From JAQVEM01 sp964603595 (lineage in GTDB: Bacteria > Actinomycetota > Humimicrobiia > Humimicrobiales > Humimicrobiaceae): 64,000 nucleotides of DNA. Below are positions 44,092-53,373 of this stretch, in pieces. The DNA lies in assembly GCA_964603595.1 (NCBI GenBank), contig CAZRVN010000003.1:124001-188000 (forward strand), read 5' to 3'. Both the position numbers and the translations under genes were made by a program. The notes beneath the pieces were generated by a model. That model had not been told where the DNA came from. It saw only the letters and a list, made by a program, of their open reading frames with translations, and ran no database searches. Every line of letters starts with the position of its first letter. Position 1 is the stretch's first letter.

Positions 44092-46454
44092 TTTATCTTA
44101 TCTATAAAATTATGGACGGATGTAGGTTCATATTCTAATTTGTTATGAAGTATGTTTTTAAATAAATCTATTTCCATTCTGAATTTGGTGTCCCTTAGGT
44201 TTATAAGGTAAGTTATGATTTCTTCATATCTTTCATTACCTATAATGGAAAATAACCTGCGGTATGAATGATGGAGGTTTTCTATGGAGCAGACCGGTTC
44301 ATTCCTTACCACATCAAAATAGGTCTTTTCCCCCCAGCTGTATTTTATGACTTCATCGTCTGGTATCTGCCTTGAGAAATTCATATAGTTCCTGTCTTTT
44401 TTTAAGTAACCGGTGCTTTCCCTGAAGTCTTTAATTATTTTTTTGGCTGTAGTTTTAAGGTTAACATCTTTTAAGTTCTGTTTTTGAATATCTAATTCAT
44501 TAGCCATAATTCTATCAAGATTAGAGGGCTCGGCATTTTTATAAGCTGTTTTTAGAAGATTTAATTTCTGGTAGTAATATTTTCTCTGAAAAGCGGTTGC
44601 ATCATCCCTGAAATTATAGGCATACCTATGATAGCAGATTGAAGGGGCGCATGACCTGAATTTATACCCGTGGAGATTTGCACGGTAGCAAAAATCAACA
44701 TCCTCGTAAAATAAGAAAAAGGAAGAGTCTATAGCTCCCACTTTATTTTTATAAAAAGCGTCGCGTTTAATCATACAGGATACAAAGGATACCCCGAATA
44801 TATCCTCGGCTCTATTATACTGACTCAAATCCAGCTGTCCGAGCCCGTAATGACCGAGGTAAAGGTTTTTATCAAGGTAAATTCCCACACTTTCAAGGAA
44901 ATCCTTATGGTAATAAAACTTGATTTTTGGGGCTACACCTATATAAATGCTTTCAAGGTTATTGATAGAATCAACCATCTGTTCAATAGCATCGCGGTTG
45001 TAAACTACATCAAAATTTGATATTAAAATAAGGTCAGAGCTTGCGTATTCCAGGGCCTTATTAATACCTTCGCCAAGCCCCAGGTTGTGACTGGAACAGA
45101 CCACCTTTATATCTTTAAATTCATTTTTTATGGTTTGAAGAACGTTATAGGTGGAATTATTATCAAAAATAATAACCTCGATGTCTTTAAGAGTCTGAGC
45201 TTTTATTGAATCAAGGCATTCTTTTAGTACAGGATAAGTTGAGTTGTAATTAACTATAATTACAGATACTTTCCTGGAGGGATGTGGTCTGGATTTATAA
45301 GAAGATTTGGTGGGCCTGATATCTGCATCCTTTAAATTAAGTATTTTTTTAATAAGCTGGTGATATTTCTCTACACTGCTTTCCCAGGTAAAATTAGCAG
45401 CATGTTTACCGGCATTCTGTCCCATCTCTTTCCTGAGTTCAGGACTGTTTACAAGGATTTGTAGCTTTTTAAGAAATTCGTTTTTATCTTTTACAATGAA
45501 ACCGGTCTTACCGTTCAGGGAAACTTCTGAATGAGCTCCTATATCATAGCAGATAGTAGGTCTTTTGAAGCTATGAGCTTCTGCGACCGGCAGGTCAAAT
45601 CCTTCCCAAAGCGAGCAGGTGGTATAAATATTACAGGATTTGTAAATTAGAGGCATCAGTTCTTCTGGAGCATTGCCTATGGACAGTATGCCCTGATTTT
45701 TGAGGAGTTCTTCGTCATTTCTTGAACCGTATCCCACTGCAAGAAGCTTAATATCTTTATTCTTTTTAAGAATTTCATGGTATATATCTATTAATTCTGA
45801 CAGCCCCTTATACGGCTGGTTTGTTAGATTAAGCCTGCCCACAAACAGCAGTAATATATTTTCCGGTCTTACTCCGAGATTTCTCCTGAAGCTTATAATT
45901 TCTTCCCTGGTGATGGAAGCTTTCCTATAGTGGTCGCACCCGTTGTATATAACGGTAGCTTTGAGCTTGAGATTTTTAGGAAGGCAATTAAGAAGGTAAC
46001 GGGATACTGGTACGATTTTGTTTGCTTTCCTGAAATATGAAATGTTCTGGCTTATTTTCATATATTTATATCTTAATCTTCTCCTGAAAGGCAGGCCGCC
46101 TGCATATGGTATCCCGTGTTCAACGACCAGGACCGGTTTATTTAGCTTTGGTATAAGACTGTAGAAAGGGAATGACTGTATTATAAACAGGTCAATATCT
46201 TTACTGTTAAGATAAGGGATTAGCTTCCTGATTCTTTTTTCATAGACCAGCGGATTAATGTGAGGTTTGGAATAATGAAGTTTTTCTATATTATATGATT
46301 TACGGTTGGTGAAAGTTTCATCAAAATAATTACAATATACCTTGCAGCTGTATCCTATTTCTGCCAGGCCATCAGCAAGCCTGTCAACTACCAGGTCTAC
46401 TCCATGGCCTTTAATCATTCTATCGGTTATAAAGGCAATGTTTATTTGTTCCAC
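44088..46454 (-). CDS. Two-domain glycosyltransferase, GT4 then GT2
   Basis: 788 residues holding two complete catalytic domains. Residues 1-395 are a GT-B enzyme of family GT4 (FITDRMIKGHGVDLVVDRLA, VIYNGCDHYRKAS, SLWEGFDLPVAEAHS). From about 393 a GT2 GT-A domain follows (KVSVIIVNYNSTYPVLKECL, VIIFDNNST, LISNFDVVYNRD as the acidic site, FFLFYEDVDFCYRANLHGY). A helical tail of about 130 residues ends it. The protein should add two different sugars in sequence. The divergent gene at 46703 has the same two domains in the opposite order. No frameshift is needed: the frame is open throughout. Confidence 0.85.
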   Translation of the reverse strand: MEQINIAFITDRMIKGHGVDLVVDRLADGLAEIGYSCKVYCNYFDETFTNRKSYNIEKLHYSKPHINPLVYEKRIRKLIPYLNSKDIDLFIIQSFPFYSLIPKLNKPVLVVEHGIPYAGGLPFRRRLRYKYMKISQNISYFRKANKIVPVSRYLLNCLPKNLKLKATVIYNGCDHYRKASITREEIISFRRNLGVRPENILLLFVGRLNLTNQPYKGLSELIDIYHEILKKNKDIKLLAVGYGSRNDEELLKNQGILSIGNAPEELMPLIYKSCNIYTTCSLWEGFDLPVAEAHSFKRPTICYDIGAHSEVSLNGKTGFIVKDKNEFLKKLQILVNSPELRKEMGQNAGKHAANFTWESSVEKYHQLIKKILNLKDADIRPTKSSYKSRPHPSRKVSVIIVNYNSTYPVLKECLDSIKAQTLKDIEVIIFDNNSTYNVLQTIKNEFKDIKVVCSSHNLGLGEGINKALEYASSDLILISNFDVVYNRDAIEQMVDSINNLESIYIGVAPKIKFYYHKDFLESVGIYLDKNLYLGHYGLGQLDLSQYNRAEDIFGVSFVSCMIKRDAFYKNKVGAIDSSFFLFYEDVDFCYRANLHGYKFRSCAPSICYHRYAYNFRDDATAFQRKYYYQKLNLLKTAYKNAEPSNLDRIMANELDIQKQNLKDVNLKTTAKKIIKDFRESTGYLKKDRNYMNFSRQIPDDEVIKYSWGEKTYFDVVRNEPVCSIENLHHSYRRLFSIIGNERYEEIITYLINLRDTKFRMEIDLFKNILHNKLEYEPTSVHNFIDKIK

Positions 46455-46618
46455 TTTATAAGCTTTATTTTTATATTAAATCTTTAAAATAATAGGTTTT
46501 ACAGGTTAAAATTATAATTTAAATTTTATCATTATGCTAATAATAAAGGAAAATATTTATAGCCCCCAAAATTTTAATTTTGTTTAAACCGCGGCTGCTT
46601 CCGGGATGCAGATAGATA

Positions 46619-46649
46619 TTGTGTAAAAAAATAGATTGTTTGTTATAAT
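46619..46649 (+). promoter_or_regulatory. Promoter candidate with extended -10
   Basis: TGTTATAAT (46641-46649) is an extended -10 element in the divergent gap, 53 bases before the start of the GT2/GT4 gene. A weak -35, TTGTGT, lies at 46619-46624 with a 19-base spacer. The gap (46455-46702) must also hold the minus-strand promoter, which I could not place. Confidence 0.45.
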
Positions 46650-46702
46650 TTACAATAATTTATCTAATATAAACACTAATAATTTTTAGGAGAGTAGTTC
46701 TT

Positions 46703-49213
46703 ATGAGAGATATTCTTACTTTCCCTGATGTTTCCGTGTCAATTGTTAATCTTAACGGGGAAGGATATTTAAAAGAGTGTCTTGGTAGTCTGATGGAGCT
46801 TAAATATCCTGAGGATAAACTTGAAATTATACTGGTTGACAATGGTTCGACTGATAAATCCCTTGATCTGGTAAGACTTAATTACCCCGGTGTAAAAATA
46901 ATAGAAAATAGGGGGAATATGGGTTTTGCTTTTGCAAATAACCAGGCAGCAAAAATTGCTAAAGGTGAATATATAGCTTTTCTAAATAACGATACCAGCG
47001 TTGATAAAAACTGGTTGATTGAATTACTAAAACCCATATATAAGGATAAAGAGATAGTTGCCTCGGGCTCAAAAGTCCTTTCCATGGATGGTAAAAAGAT
47101 TGATTTCGTGGGTGGTATGATAAATTTTGAGGGCAAAGGTTTCCAAATTGATTACGGTAAGCCGGCAGAAGGGGGAAGACCTGACGGATACAGGTTTCTG
47201 CCCTTTGTAAATGGTGGAGCAATGATGATAAACAAAAGAGTTTTTCTGGACACCGGCGGCTTTGATGAAGATTTTTTTGCCTATTATGAAGATGTTGACC
47301 TTGGATGGAGACTGTGGGTACTGGGATATAAGGTTGTGTTTTCTCCGGGGTCTGTGGTATACCATCACCATCACGGGACCTCCAGGGCGATAAGTGAGGA
47401 TAAGTTGAGATTCCTCAAAGAGAGGAATTCACTTTATTCAATATTTAAGAATTATGATGATGAAAATCTATCTAAAGCTTTTTCAGGGACTCTCTCCAGT
47501 GTTTTTAATCGTGTTTTTACTGATGTGAAATTTGATTATAAAAAGTATTATGACCTGACCAGCTTAGTCTCAAAACAGCAAAAATCAGGGGGGGTAAGCA
47601 TATCGGAAGAACCCTTAAGCTCCCTTATGGCTGTAAAAGACTTTTTTGATAACCTGCCTGCCCTGATGGAGAAAAGAGAAAAAATCCAGGGAAATAGAAA
47701 GAGAGACGACAAGGCAGTTTTTTCTTATTTTAAGGGCCAGTTTCTATCAGTGTCACCCGACCCTGATTACCAGAAGACGCAGATAAATTTATTAAAATCT
47801 CTTGGCATTTACAGAATATTTGAGAAAAGCATAAAAAGAAAACTTCTTATAGTATCAAGTGAGGTAGTTTCCGCGGAAATGGCCGGACCGGCAATAAGAG
47901 TATGGAACTTTGCGTTGGTCCTGTCCCAGCACATGGAGGTTATACTGGCAGTTCCTAATAAAGCTGACCTGCCCGAGCAAAATTTCAGAGTAGTTCAATT
48001 TACAGATGACGGACAGTTAAGAGAGATTATTAAAGAAGTTGATATTGTATTGAGCGGAGGGATGGCTTTTGCCAAATTCAGGAGCATAAAAGATTCAGGG
48101 AAATACCTGATTATAGATATTTATGACCCCTATAATCTGGCCTCTCTGGCGGAGTATAGCACCGAACCAATAAAGAAACGGCTTGAGATACACAAATCAA
48201 TACATAATATTTTCAATGAGCAGTTTTATTACGGGGATTTCTTTATCTGTGCTTCAGAAAGACAGAGGGATTTCTGGCTTGGTATGCTGGCAGCTTTAAA
48301 CCGTGTAAATCCACATTCTTACAATCAGGACCCTACATTGAAGAAGATGATAGATGTAGTTCCCTTCGGTCTTCCTTCTGCTAAGCCCATTCATAACAGG
48401 GATGTATTAAGAAATAAAGTAAGAGGGATAGACAGTAATGATTTCGTTGTTATCTGGGGCGGGGGGATTTATAACTGGTTTGATCCATTAACCCTCATCA
48501 AAGCGATGTCTGAAATAGCAAAGAGAAGGGATGATATAAAACTTTTCTTTATGGGAGTTAGACACCCAAATCCCGAAGTTAAGGAACTGCAGCTTGTAAA
48601 TGATACAGTTAACCTTGCAAAAAAACTAAATGTGTATGAAAAGAATGTCTTTTTCAATTTTGGATGGGTAGATTACAGTGACAGGCAAAATTATTTCATG
48701 GAAGCAGATGCAGGAATAATTACTCATCCCGAACATATTGAAACCAGGTTCTCATACCGCACAAGGATACTGGATTACCTGTGGACAGGTTTGCCGGTAA
48801 TTTCTACAAGAGGGGATTACTTAAGTGATATTGTTGAGAGAAAAGATCTTGGAATTACTACGGCTGATGGAGATATACAGGGAATTGTAAGTGCTATTAC
48901 AAAGCTTGCCGATGATAAGAATTATTATAACCGGTGCGCCGGTAATATAAAAAAAATAGCAGAAGAATACACATGGGAAAAAGTATGCCGGCCTATTGTT
49001 GATTTTTGCAGGGATCCTGTATCAAGTGCTTTAAAAGAAAGAGAAGATATTAATCTTTCGGGTGGTGACGGGGAAAGTAGGATATCTCAGGGGAAAATTA
49101 AAAGATCGGGAAGGGGCAGGTCTTATCTTGCAAGAAGGTTCCTTTATCACTTATTTAGAAGTGGCCCCAGAAAGACTTCAAAATTTGTATCCAATTATTT
49201 AAAAGGTAGATAA
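46703..49213 (+). CDS. Two-domain glycosyltransferase, GT2 then GT4
   Basis: 836 residues. The N-terminal GT2 domain (about 8-275) has VSIVNLNGEGYLKECLGSL, ILVDNGSTDKS, AFLNNDTSVDKNW and FFAYYEDVDLGWRLWVLGY, the layout of rhamnosyl- and similar transferases. After a linker comes a GT-B domain (about 381-770) with LLIVSSEVVSAEMAGPAIR, WGGGIYNWFDPLTLIKAM, FFNFGWVDYSDRQNYFMEAD and LDYLWTGLPVI. The C-terminal 60 residues are basic. AGGAGAG lies eight bases before the ATG. The order is the mirror of the divergent enzyme at 44088. Donors are unknown. Confidence 0.85.
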   Translation: MRDILTFPDVSVSIVNLNGEGYLKECLGSLMELKYPEDKLEIILVDNGSTDKSLDLVRLNYPGVKIIENRGNMGFAFANNQAAKIAKGEYIAFLNNDTSVDKNWLIELLKPIYKDKEIVASGSKVLSMDGKKIDFVGGMINFEGKGFQIDYGKPAEGGRPDGYRFLPFVNGGAMMINKRVFLDTGGFDEDFFAYYEDVDLGWRLWVLGYKVVFSPGSVVYHHHHGTSRAISEDKLRFLKERNSLYSIFKNYDDENLSKAFSGTLSSVFNRVFTDVKFDYKKYYDLTSLVSKQQKSGGVSISEEPLSSLMAVKDFFDNLPALMEKREKIQGNRKRDDKAVFSYFKGQFLSVSPDPDYQKTQINLLKSLGIYRIFEKSIKRKLLIVSSEVVSAEMAGPAIRVWNFALVLSQHMEVILAVPNKADLPEQNFRVVQFTDDGQLREIIKEVDIVLSGGMAFAKFRSIKDSGKYLIIDIYDPYNLASLAEYSTEPIKKRLEIHKSIHNIFNEQFYYGDFFICASERQRDFWLGMLAALNRVNPHSYNQDPTLKKMIDVVPFGLPSAKPIHNRDVLRNKVRGIDSNDFVVIWGGGIYNWFDPLTLIKAMSEIAKRRDDIKLFFMGVRHPNPEVKELQLVNDTVNLAKKLNVYEKNVFFNFGWVDYSDRQNYFMEADAGIITHPEHIETRFSYRTRILDYLWTGLPVISTRGDYLSDIVERKDLGITTADGDIQGIVSAITKLADDKNYYNRCAGNIKKIAEEYTWEKVCRPIVDFCRDPVSSALKEREDINLSGGDGESRISQGKIKRSGRGRSYLARRFLYHLFRSGPRKTSKFVSNYLKGR

Positions 49214-49263
49214 AAAAGGGATTCTTAAAATAAAAATAGAAAATATAGTTATGGGAAACAGGT

Positions 49264-50316
49264 ATGGAGCTGAAAAACCAGGATAAGAGAACAAACAAAA
49301 AAAATCTTATACTGAGAATTGTAAATATCGTAGTGGTGGTAGGTTTTGGAATTTTTATGGTATGGTATCTTCTTAATGAGATTAATATAGAGAGTATCAA
49401 GAATGCATTCATAAACATAAATAAATCCTTTTTAATAATCGGCCTTTTAGTGATGCTTTCCAGCAATTATTTCAGGGCTTACAGGAAAAATACCCTGATT
49501 GGCTCTGATAGGGTCGGTATGGGAGATATGTTCCTGGTAGCCCAGATAAGGAATACATTCAACATGGTCCTTCCTGCCCGGACCGGGGAATTATCCTATG
49601 TTTATGTCCTGACCACAAGATTCGGATTTCCCCTGGAGATAGGGGTTTCTACTCTCATGGTTACCCTGGTTTTTGACCTGGTAATAGTATTTTCCCTGAT
49701 TATAATCTCAATAATAATTGTGGGTATAAATACTTATTCAATATCATCAGTTTCGGTAATTGTTATAGCAGCTGTCCTTCTATTAATATCTCTTTTGATA
49801 CTTTTTTATTTATCAAAAATAATAAGCTTTTTCCTTTTCATATTTAAAAAGATACTCAAAAAGTTCAGAGTATCTGAAAAAAGGATTATATATAGGATTT
49901 ACAGTAAGCTGATAGATATTAACGAAAATATAAAAATAATCCGTGAGAGGGGTGTGTACTGGAAGGTATACTTTGCATCAATAGCAATCAGGGTGCTTAA
50001 ATTTTCTTCTTATTATTTAATAATCTATGCAATTATGCAGCCAATGGGATATAACTTTAATAGTCTGAATTTCTGGGTGATTTTACTGGCCACATCAGCA
50101 GCAGAGATATCGGCGGTGCTGCCGACTCACGCCCTGGCAGGTTATGGAACCTATGAAGGCGCTTTTGCTCTGGCGATGGTAATACTGGGTTTCAATAAGG
50201 AAATAGCGATTGTATCAGGATTTAGTTTCCATACTATAATATTGTTATTTACAGTAGCTCTGGGAATAATATCTATGATAATAATAAGTCTCCCATTTTA
50301 CAGGATAAGGAAATAA
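49264..50316 (+). CDS. UPF0104/LPG-synthase-like membrane protein
   Basis: 350 residues, about eight hydrophobic helices, belonging to the flippase-like part of lysylphosphatidylglycerol synthases (UPF0104). Diagnostic parts are NTFNMVLPARTGELSYVYVL near residue 95 and the late segment with ISAVLPTHALAGYGTYEGAFAL. Such proteins in glycan loci are thought to move lipid-linked substrates across the membrane. It follows the GT2/GT4 enzyme in the same direction. A second member of the family is at 60507, with low similarity, so they probably serve different lipids. Confidence 0.8.
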   Translation: MELKNQDKRTNKKNLILRIVNIVVVVGFGIFMVWYLLNEINIESIKNAFININKSFLIIGLLVMLSSNYFRAYRKNTLIGSDRVGMGDMFLVAQIRNTFNMVLPARTGELSYVYVLTTRFGFPLEIGVSTLMVTLVFDLVIVFSLIIISIIIVGINTYSISSVSVIVIAAVLLLISLLILFYLSKIISFFLFIFKKILKKFRVSEKRIIYRIYSKLIDINENIKIIRERGVYWKVYFASIAIRVLKFSSYYLIIYAIMQPMGYNFNSLNFWVILLATSAAEISAVLPTHALAGYGTYEGAFALAMVILGFNKEIAIVSGFSFHTIILLFTVALGIISMIIISLPFYRIRK

Positions 50317-50398
50317 TTTTTTAAATTTGTTTTAGTATTTGGAATTGATTTGTATTAAAATTATTTTTTAGCATAATCAGGCAGAAAATTTTATTTTA

Positions 50399-51718
50399 AT
50401 GGTTAAAATAAAGCTTTTTTTAAATAACTTATGTAGAACGATAGCATCAAAAGAAATTTTTGATAACAAGGGTTACCTCAGACGCCTTTATAAATATTTT
50501 TTAGTGGGGCTTCTGGTAAGGTTAATATTTATCCCCTTTTTTTTCCAGAGGGACCTACTCTCAACCTATCAGAGAGCTGCGGAAACTGTTTTCACCGGTG
50601 ATTTCAGCTCTAATTTTGAACAAATGCTGACACATATTATACACTCTGCTTATCTACTAATCTTAAAATTTATATTCCCTGCTATAAATGAAATATCTTC
50701 GGTACTTCTTGAAGAAAATACATGGGTATCCTGGATTAATTTTAACAGCAGTTATAATGTATTTACTCTCCTGACCCTTTTTAAAATACTATATCTGCTA
50801 TTTGATATTGCCTGTATGTTTATAATCTTACAGCTTTCATTTGATGGCGAACCTGAAAATAGACTAAGGGTTTTTAAGTTCTGGATATTTAACCCGGTGG
50901 TGATATTCGTCCTTTATATTTTTGCCAGACACGACATTATCGGAATATTTGCCACCCTGCTGGCGCTGCTGCTGGCAAAAAAGGAAAGAAAGTACTGGGC
51001 TATTATTGTGCTTGCTCTTGGCATAGCGTTGAGGTTTTTCCCTATAATGATACTTCCTCTTCTGATATTTTACCTGGCGCGCACAAAGAGAGATTACGTT
51101 ACTCTGTCTATAATAGGGGTTTCCGGTCTTGCCGCAATGGAGCTATTTTCTTATTTTTATTTTGGAAGGAGTCTGATATTTACCCTGCTTAACGCACAGC
51201 ATTTTAGTTATATACTGTCGCCAAGACTGGAACTTATAATACATGACCGCATTTTTATTTTTGTAGCAGCATACGTAGTTATAATCTTAAGTTATTTTCA
51301 CGCAAAGAAGGAGAATTTTGACCTGCTTTTAAACTACGGTGCAATAATATACCTGGCTTATGTAAGTCTATGCTACTTTCACCCTCAATATATGCTATGG
51401 ATAGTGCCTTTTCTTGTAATTATTTTTGTAAGAAGAAGGTCACTTTTATATTATCACTGGATTCAATTTGCCCTGCTCATGATTATATTAATATACTGGG
51501 GTGACCTGGTTACCAAGTATGTTTTTGCTCCTATAGACCACAGATATTTTATATTTTTAACAGGTATTATCCCGATTATAGAACGATTTTATGATTCTGC
51601 GGCTTTTGTAAATATTTTCAGAAGCATTTTTACCGGAGTGTCATTGTGGATGATATACCTTATCTATAAAGATAATAAGGAGTTAATGGGAAGTAAATTA
51701 AATAATAACAGGCTCTAA
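50399..51718 (+). CDS. GT-C-like membrane glycosyltransferase
   Basis: 439 residues with about 10 helices. The first external loop has FFFQRDLLSTYQRA (Asp52), the expected place of a catalytic acid in GT-C enzymes using polyprenyl-phosphate sugars. FKFWIFNPVVIFVLYIFARH followed by DIIG, and GIALRFFPIMILPLLIFYL, resemble the mannosyltransferase/GT87-like group, in which a Pro-rich helix pair follows a sensor-like loop. It is seven bases from the following lipoprotein gene, suggesting a joint role. The acceptor could be that lipoprotein or a polysaccharide; neither is shown. Confidence 0.7.
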   Translation: MVKIKLFLNNLCRTIASKEIFDNKGYLRRLYKYFLVGLLVRLIFIPFFFQRDLLSTYQRAAETVFTGDFSSNFEQMLTHIIHSAYLLILKFIFPAINEISSVLLEENTWVSWINFNSSYNVFTLLTLFKILYLLFDIACMFIILQLSFDGEPENRLRVFKFWIFNPVVIFVLYIFARHDIIGIFATLLALLLAKKERKYWAIIVLALGIALRFFPIMILPLLIFYLARTKRDYVTLSIIGVSGLAAMELFSYFYFGRSLIFTLLNAQHFSYILSPRLELIIHDRIFIFVAAYVVIILSYFHAKKENFDLLLNYGAIIYLAYVSLCYFHPQYMLWIVPFLVIIFVRRRSLLYYHWIQFALLMIILIYWGDLVTKYVFAPIDHRYFIFLTGIIPIIERFYDSAAFVNIFRSIFTGVSLWMIYLIYKDNKELMGSKLNNNRL

Positions 51719-51725
51719 GGAAATT

Positions 51726-52436
51726 ATGGCAAATATAAATTTAAAAATTAAAACAGTCGTAACCGGCTTACTGTTAGCGTTGACCCTGCTGTTACTTACA
51801 GGATGTACAGGGATTTTCTATATTCCCGGTGCAAGTTACGGCTATTATATATGGGAAAAAGACGGTAGCATATTTGTGGAGTGGAGTGTGGACCGGAAGG
51901 ATACTAAATTTGACGGAAAGGTTACAACCGACGGGGAAATATCGTCATATAAGCTAAAAGAATGGGAAGAGGATAGCGATACAATTAAGGTGGAAGAAAA
52001 TGAAATTAAATTTTCATCTATCCTGGATGGCGAGGATTATTCGGATGGATTTAGTTTTACCCCGGATGATTATACCTATCTGGAATTTGATTTAAAAATT
52101 AATGATGGCTATGATTTATCACGGATAAATGTTGGCGGTTTCCTGGAAAGCCCCGGAGATAGTGTGTTCAGGGTTGAAAAAGATTATTTTGATAAGGTAA
52201 GGATGAAACACTGGTATCAGAAGCGCCCGTTCCCGGAGTTCTTTTATAAATTGTTTGCCAATAAATATTTTACATTCCTGTATCTCTTTATATTGGGAGT
52301 GATTGTTATAGAGATTTTAAGGATAACTGTCATTGCAAGAAAGAAGAAAAAAATTTTATGGATAACATTTTCATATGTAATACTGGCTGTAGTAGAGGTA
52401 TGTATTTATTTTATTTTAAAGTTTTTGGTTAGTTAG
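51726..52436 (+). CDS. Lipoprotein with two C-terminal membrane helices, unknown function
   Basis: 236 residues. The signal peptide ends with LLTGC (lipobox, Cys27). Residues about 30-170 are a beta-rich domain with many Asp, Tyr and Trp (YGYYIWEKDGSIFVEWSVDR, FSFTPDDYTYLEFDLKI). Two hydrophobic helices follow (about 177-200 and 208-235), separated by a basic ARKKKK loop that should be cytoplasmic. A lipid anchor plus C-terminal helices is an uncommon layout. I do not recognise the family. AAGGAAA lies just before the ATG and only seven bases separate it from the GT-C gene. Confidence 0.65.
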   Translation: MANINLKIKTVVTGLLLALTLLLLTGCTGIFYIPGASYGYYIWEKDGSIFVEWSVDRKDTKFDGKVTTDGEISSYKLKEWEEDSDTIKVEENEIKFSSILDGEDYSDGFSFTPDDYTYLEFDLKINDGYDLSRINVGGFLESPGDSVFRVEKDYFDKVRMKHWYQKRPFPEFFYKLFANKYFTFLYLFILGVIVIEILRITVIARKKKKILWITFSYVILAVVEVCIYFILKFLVS

Positions 52437-52467
52437 GATTTGTCTTAATATATGGGGGGATTTAACA

Positions 52468-53331
52468 GTGAAAGTTGCAATTATAGGGGTTGACGGACAG
52501 CTCGGGACCGATATAAATAATTTTTTTCAAGAAAAAGGTCTGGAGACTAAAGGTCTGGTTGGCTTAAAGGATATTGATGTCTGTGATTATAAATTAAGTG
52601 ATAATGTTTTAAAAAAAATTAACCCGGACATTATTATAAACACGGCTGCCTTTCATGATGTTGACAGGTGCGAGGATGAAGCTTTGGAAGCTTTCAAGGT
52701 AAATGCTTTGGGGGTTAAGAACCTTGTATTAATATGCAGAGAAATGGATATTCCCCTTATGCATTTCAGCACTGATTATGTATTTGACGGAGAGAAGGGC
52801 TCTCCTTATATAGAAAGTGACTGCCCGCGCCCGCTGAGTGTATACGGAATATCTAAACTGGCGGGGGAGCATGTAATCCAGTATATTCTGGATAAATATT
52901 ACATAGTAAGGTTATGCGGCCTTTACGGACATGCGGGTTGCGTGGGTAAGGGTAGTACCAATTTTGTAGAGATGGTAATAAGAAGGGCAGAGGAAAAGGA
53001 AATAAGAATTGTAGATGATCAGATAGTTACCCCTACCAGCACCATGGATGTTTCCAGAAAGCTTTTTGAGCTGATTAAAAAAGAAAAATATGGCATTTAT
53101 CATATGACCAATACAGGGAGCTGCTCCTGGTATGAGTTTACCACTGAAATATTTAAGCTCATGGGAATAGCTGCTAAGGTTCTGCCTTCTACTGCAGAAC
53201 AATTTGGTGCGGGAGCAAGGAGGCCGGCTTATTCAGTTCTGGATAACCTGAATTTAAGAAAGGCAGGGCTGGCTGATTTAAGGGACTGGAAAGAAGCACT
53301 GAAAGACTATATTGATGGCAGGAATAAATAG
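52468..53331 (+). CDS. rfbD: dTDP-4-dehydrorhamnose reductase
   Basis: 287 residues of the RmlD/RfbD family, an NAD(P)H-dependent reductase making dTDP-L-rhamnose from dTDP-4-dehydro-L-rhamnose. The cofactor loop is IIGVDGQLGTDI; IINTAAFHDVDRCEDE, FSTDYVFDGEKGSPY, and YGISKLAGEH (Tyr and Lys of the active site) follow, with VTPTSTMDVSRKL near the end. Start is GTG 52468, with GGGGGGA before it. RmlA, RmlB and RmlC are not in the window, so the precursor must come from elsewhere in the genome. Members acting on other dTDP-4-keto sugars exist, so rhamnose is likely but not certain. Confidence 0.85.
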   Translation: MKVAIIGVDGQLGTDINNFFQEKGLETKGLVGLKDIDVCDYKLSDNVLKKINPDIIINTAAFHDVDRCEDEALEAFKVNALGVKNLVLICREMDIPLMHFSTDYVFDGEKGSPYIESDCPRPLSVYGISKLAGEHVIQYILDKYYIVRLCGLYGHAGCVGKGSTNFVEMVIRRAEEKEIRIVDDQIVTPTSTMDVSRKLFELIKKEKYGIYHMTNTGSCSWYEFTTEIFKLMGIAAKVLPSTAEQFGAGARRPAYSVLDNLNLRKAGLADLRDWKEALKDYIDGRNK

Positions 53332-53373
53332 ATTCTAATCTATATAAAGGAAATTGTTAGAAAATCAGCATGT

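Noticed and set aside
44088..46454. GT4/GT2 protein as two genes joined by a sequencing error
   Set aside because: The frame is open for 788 residues without a weak spot, and a similar two-domain protein in reverse order lies next door, so fusion is natural here.
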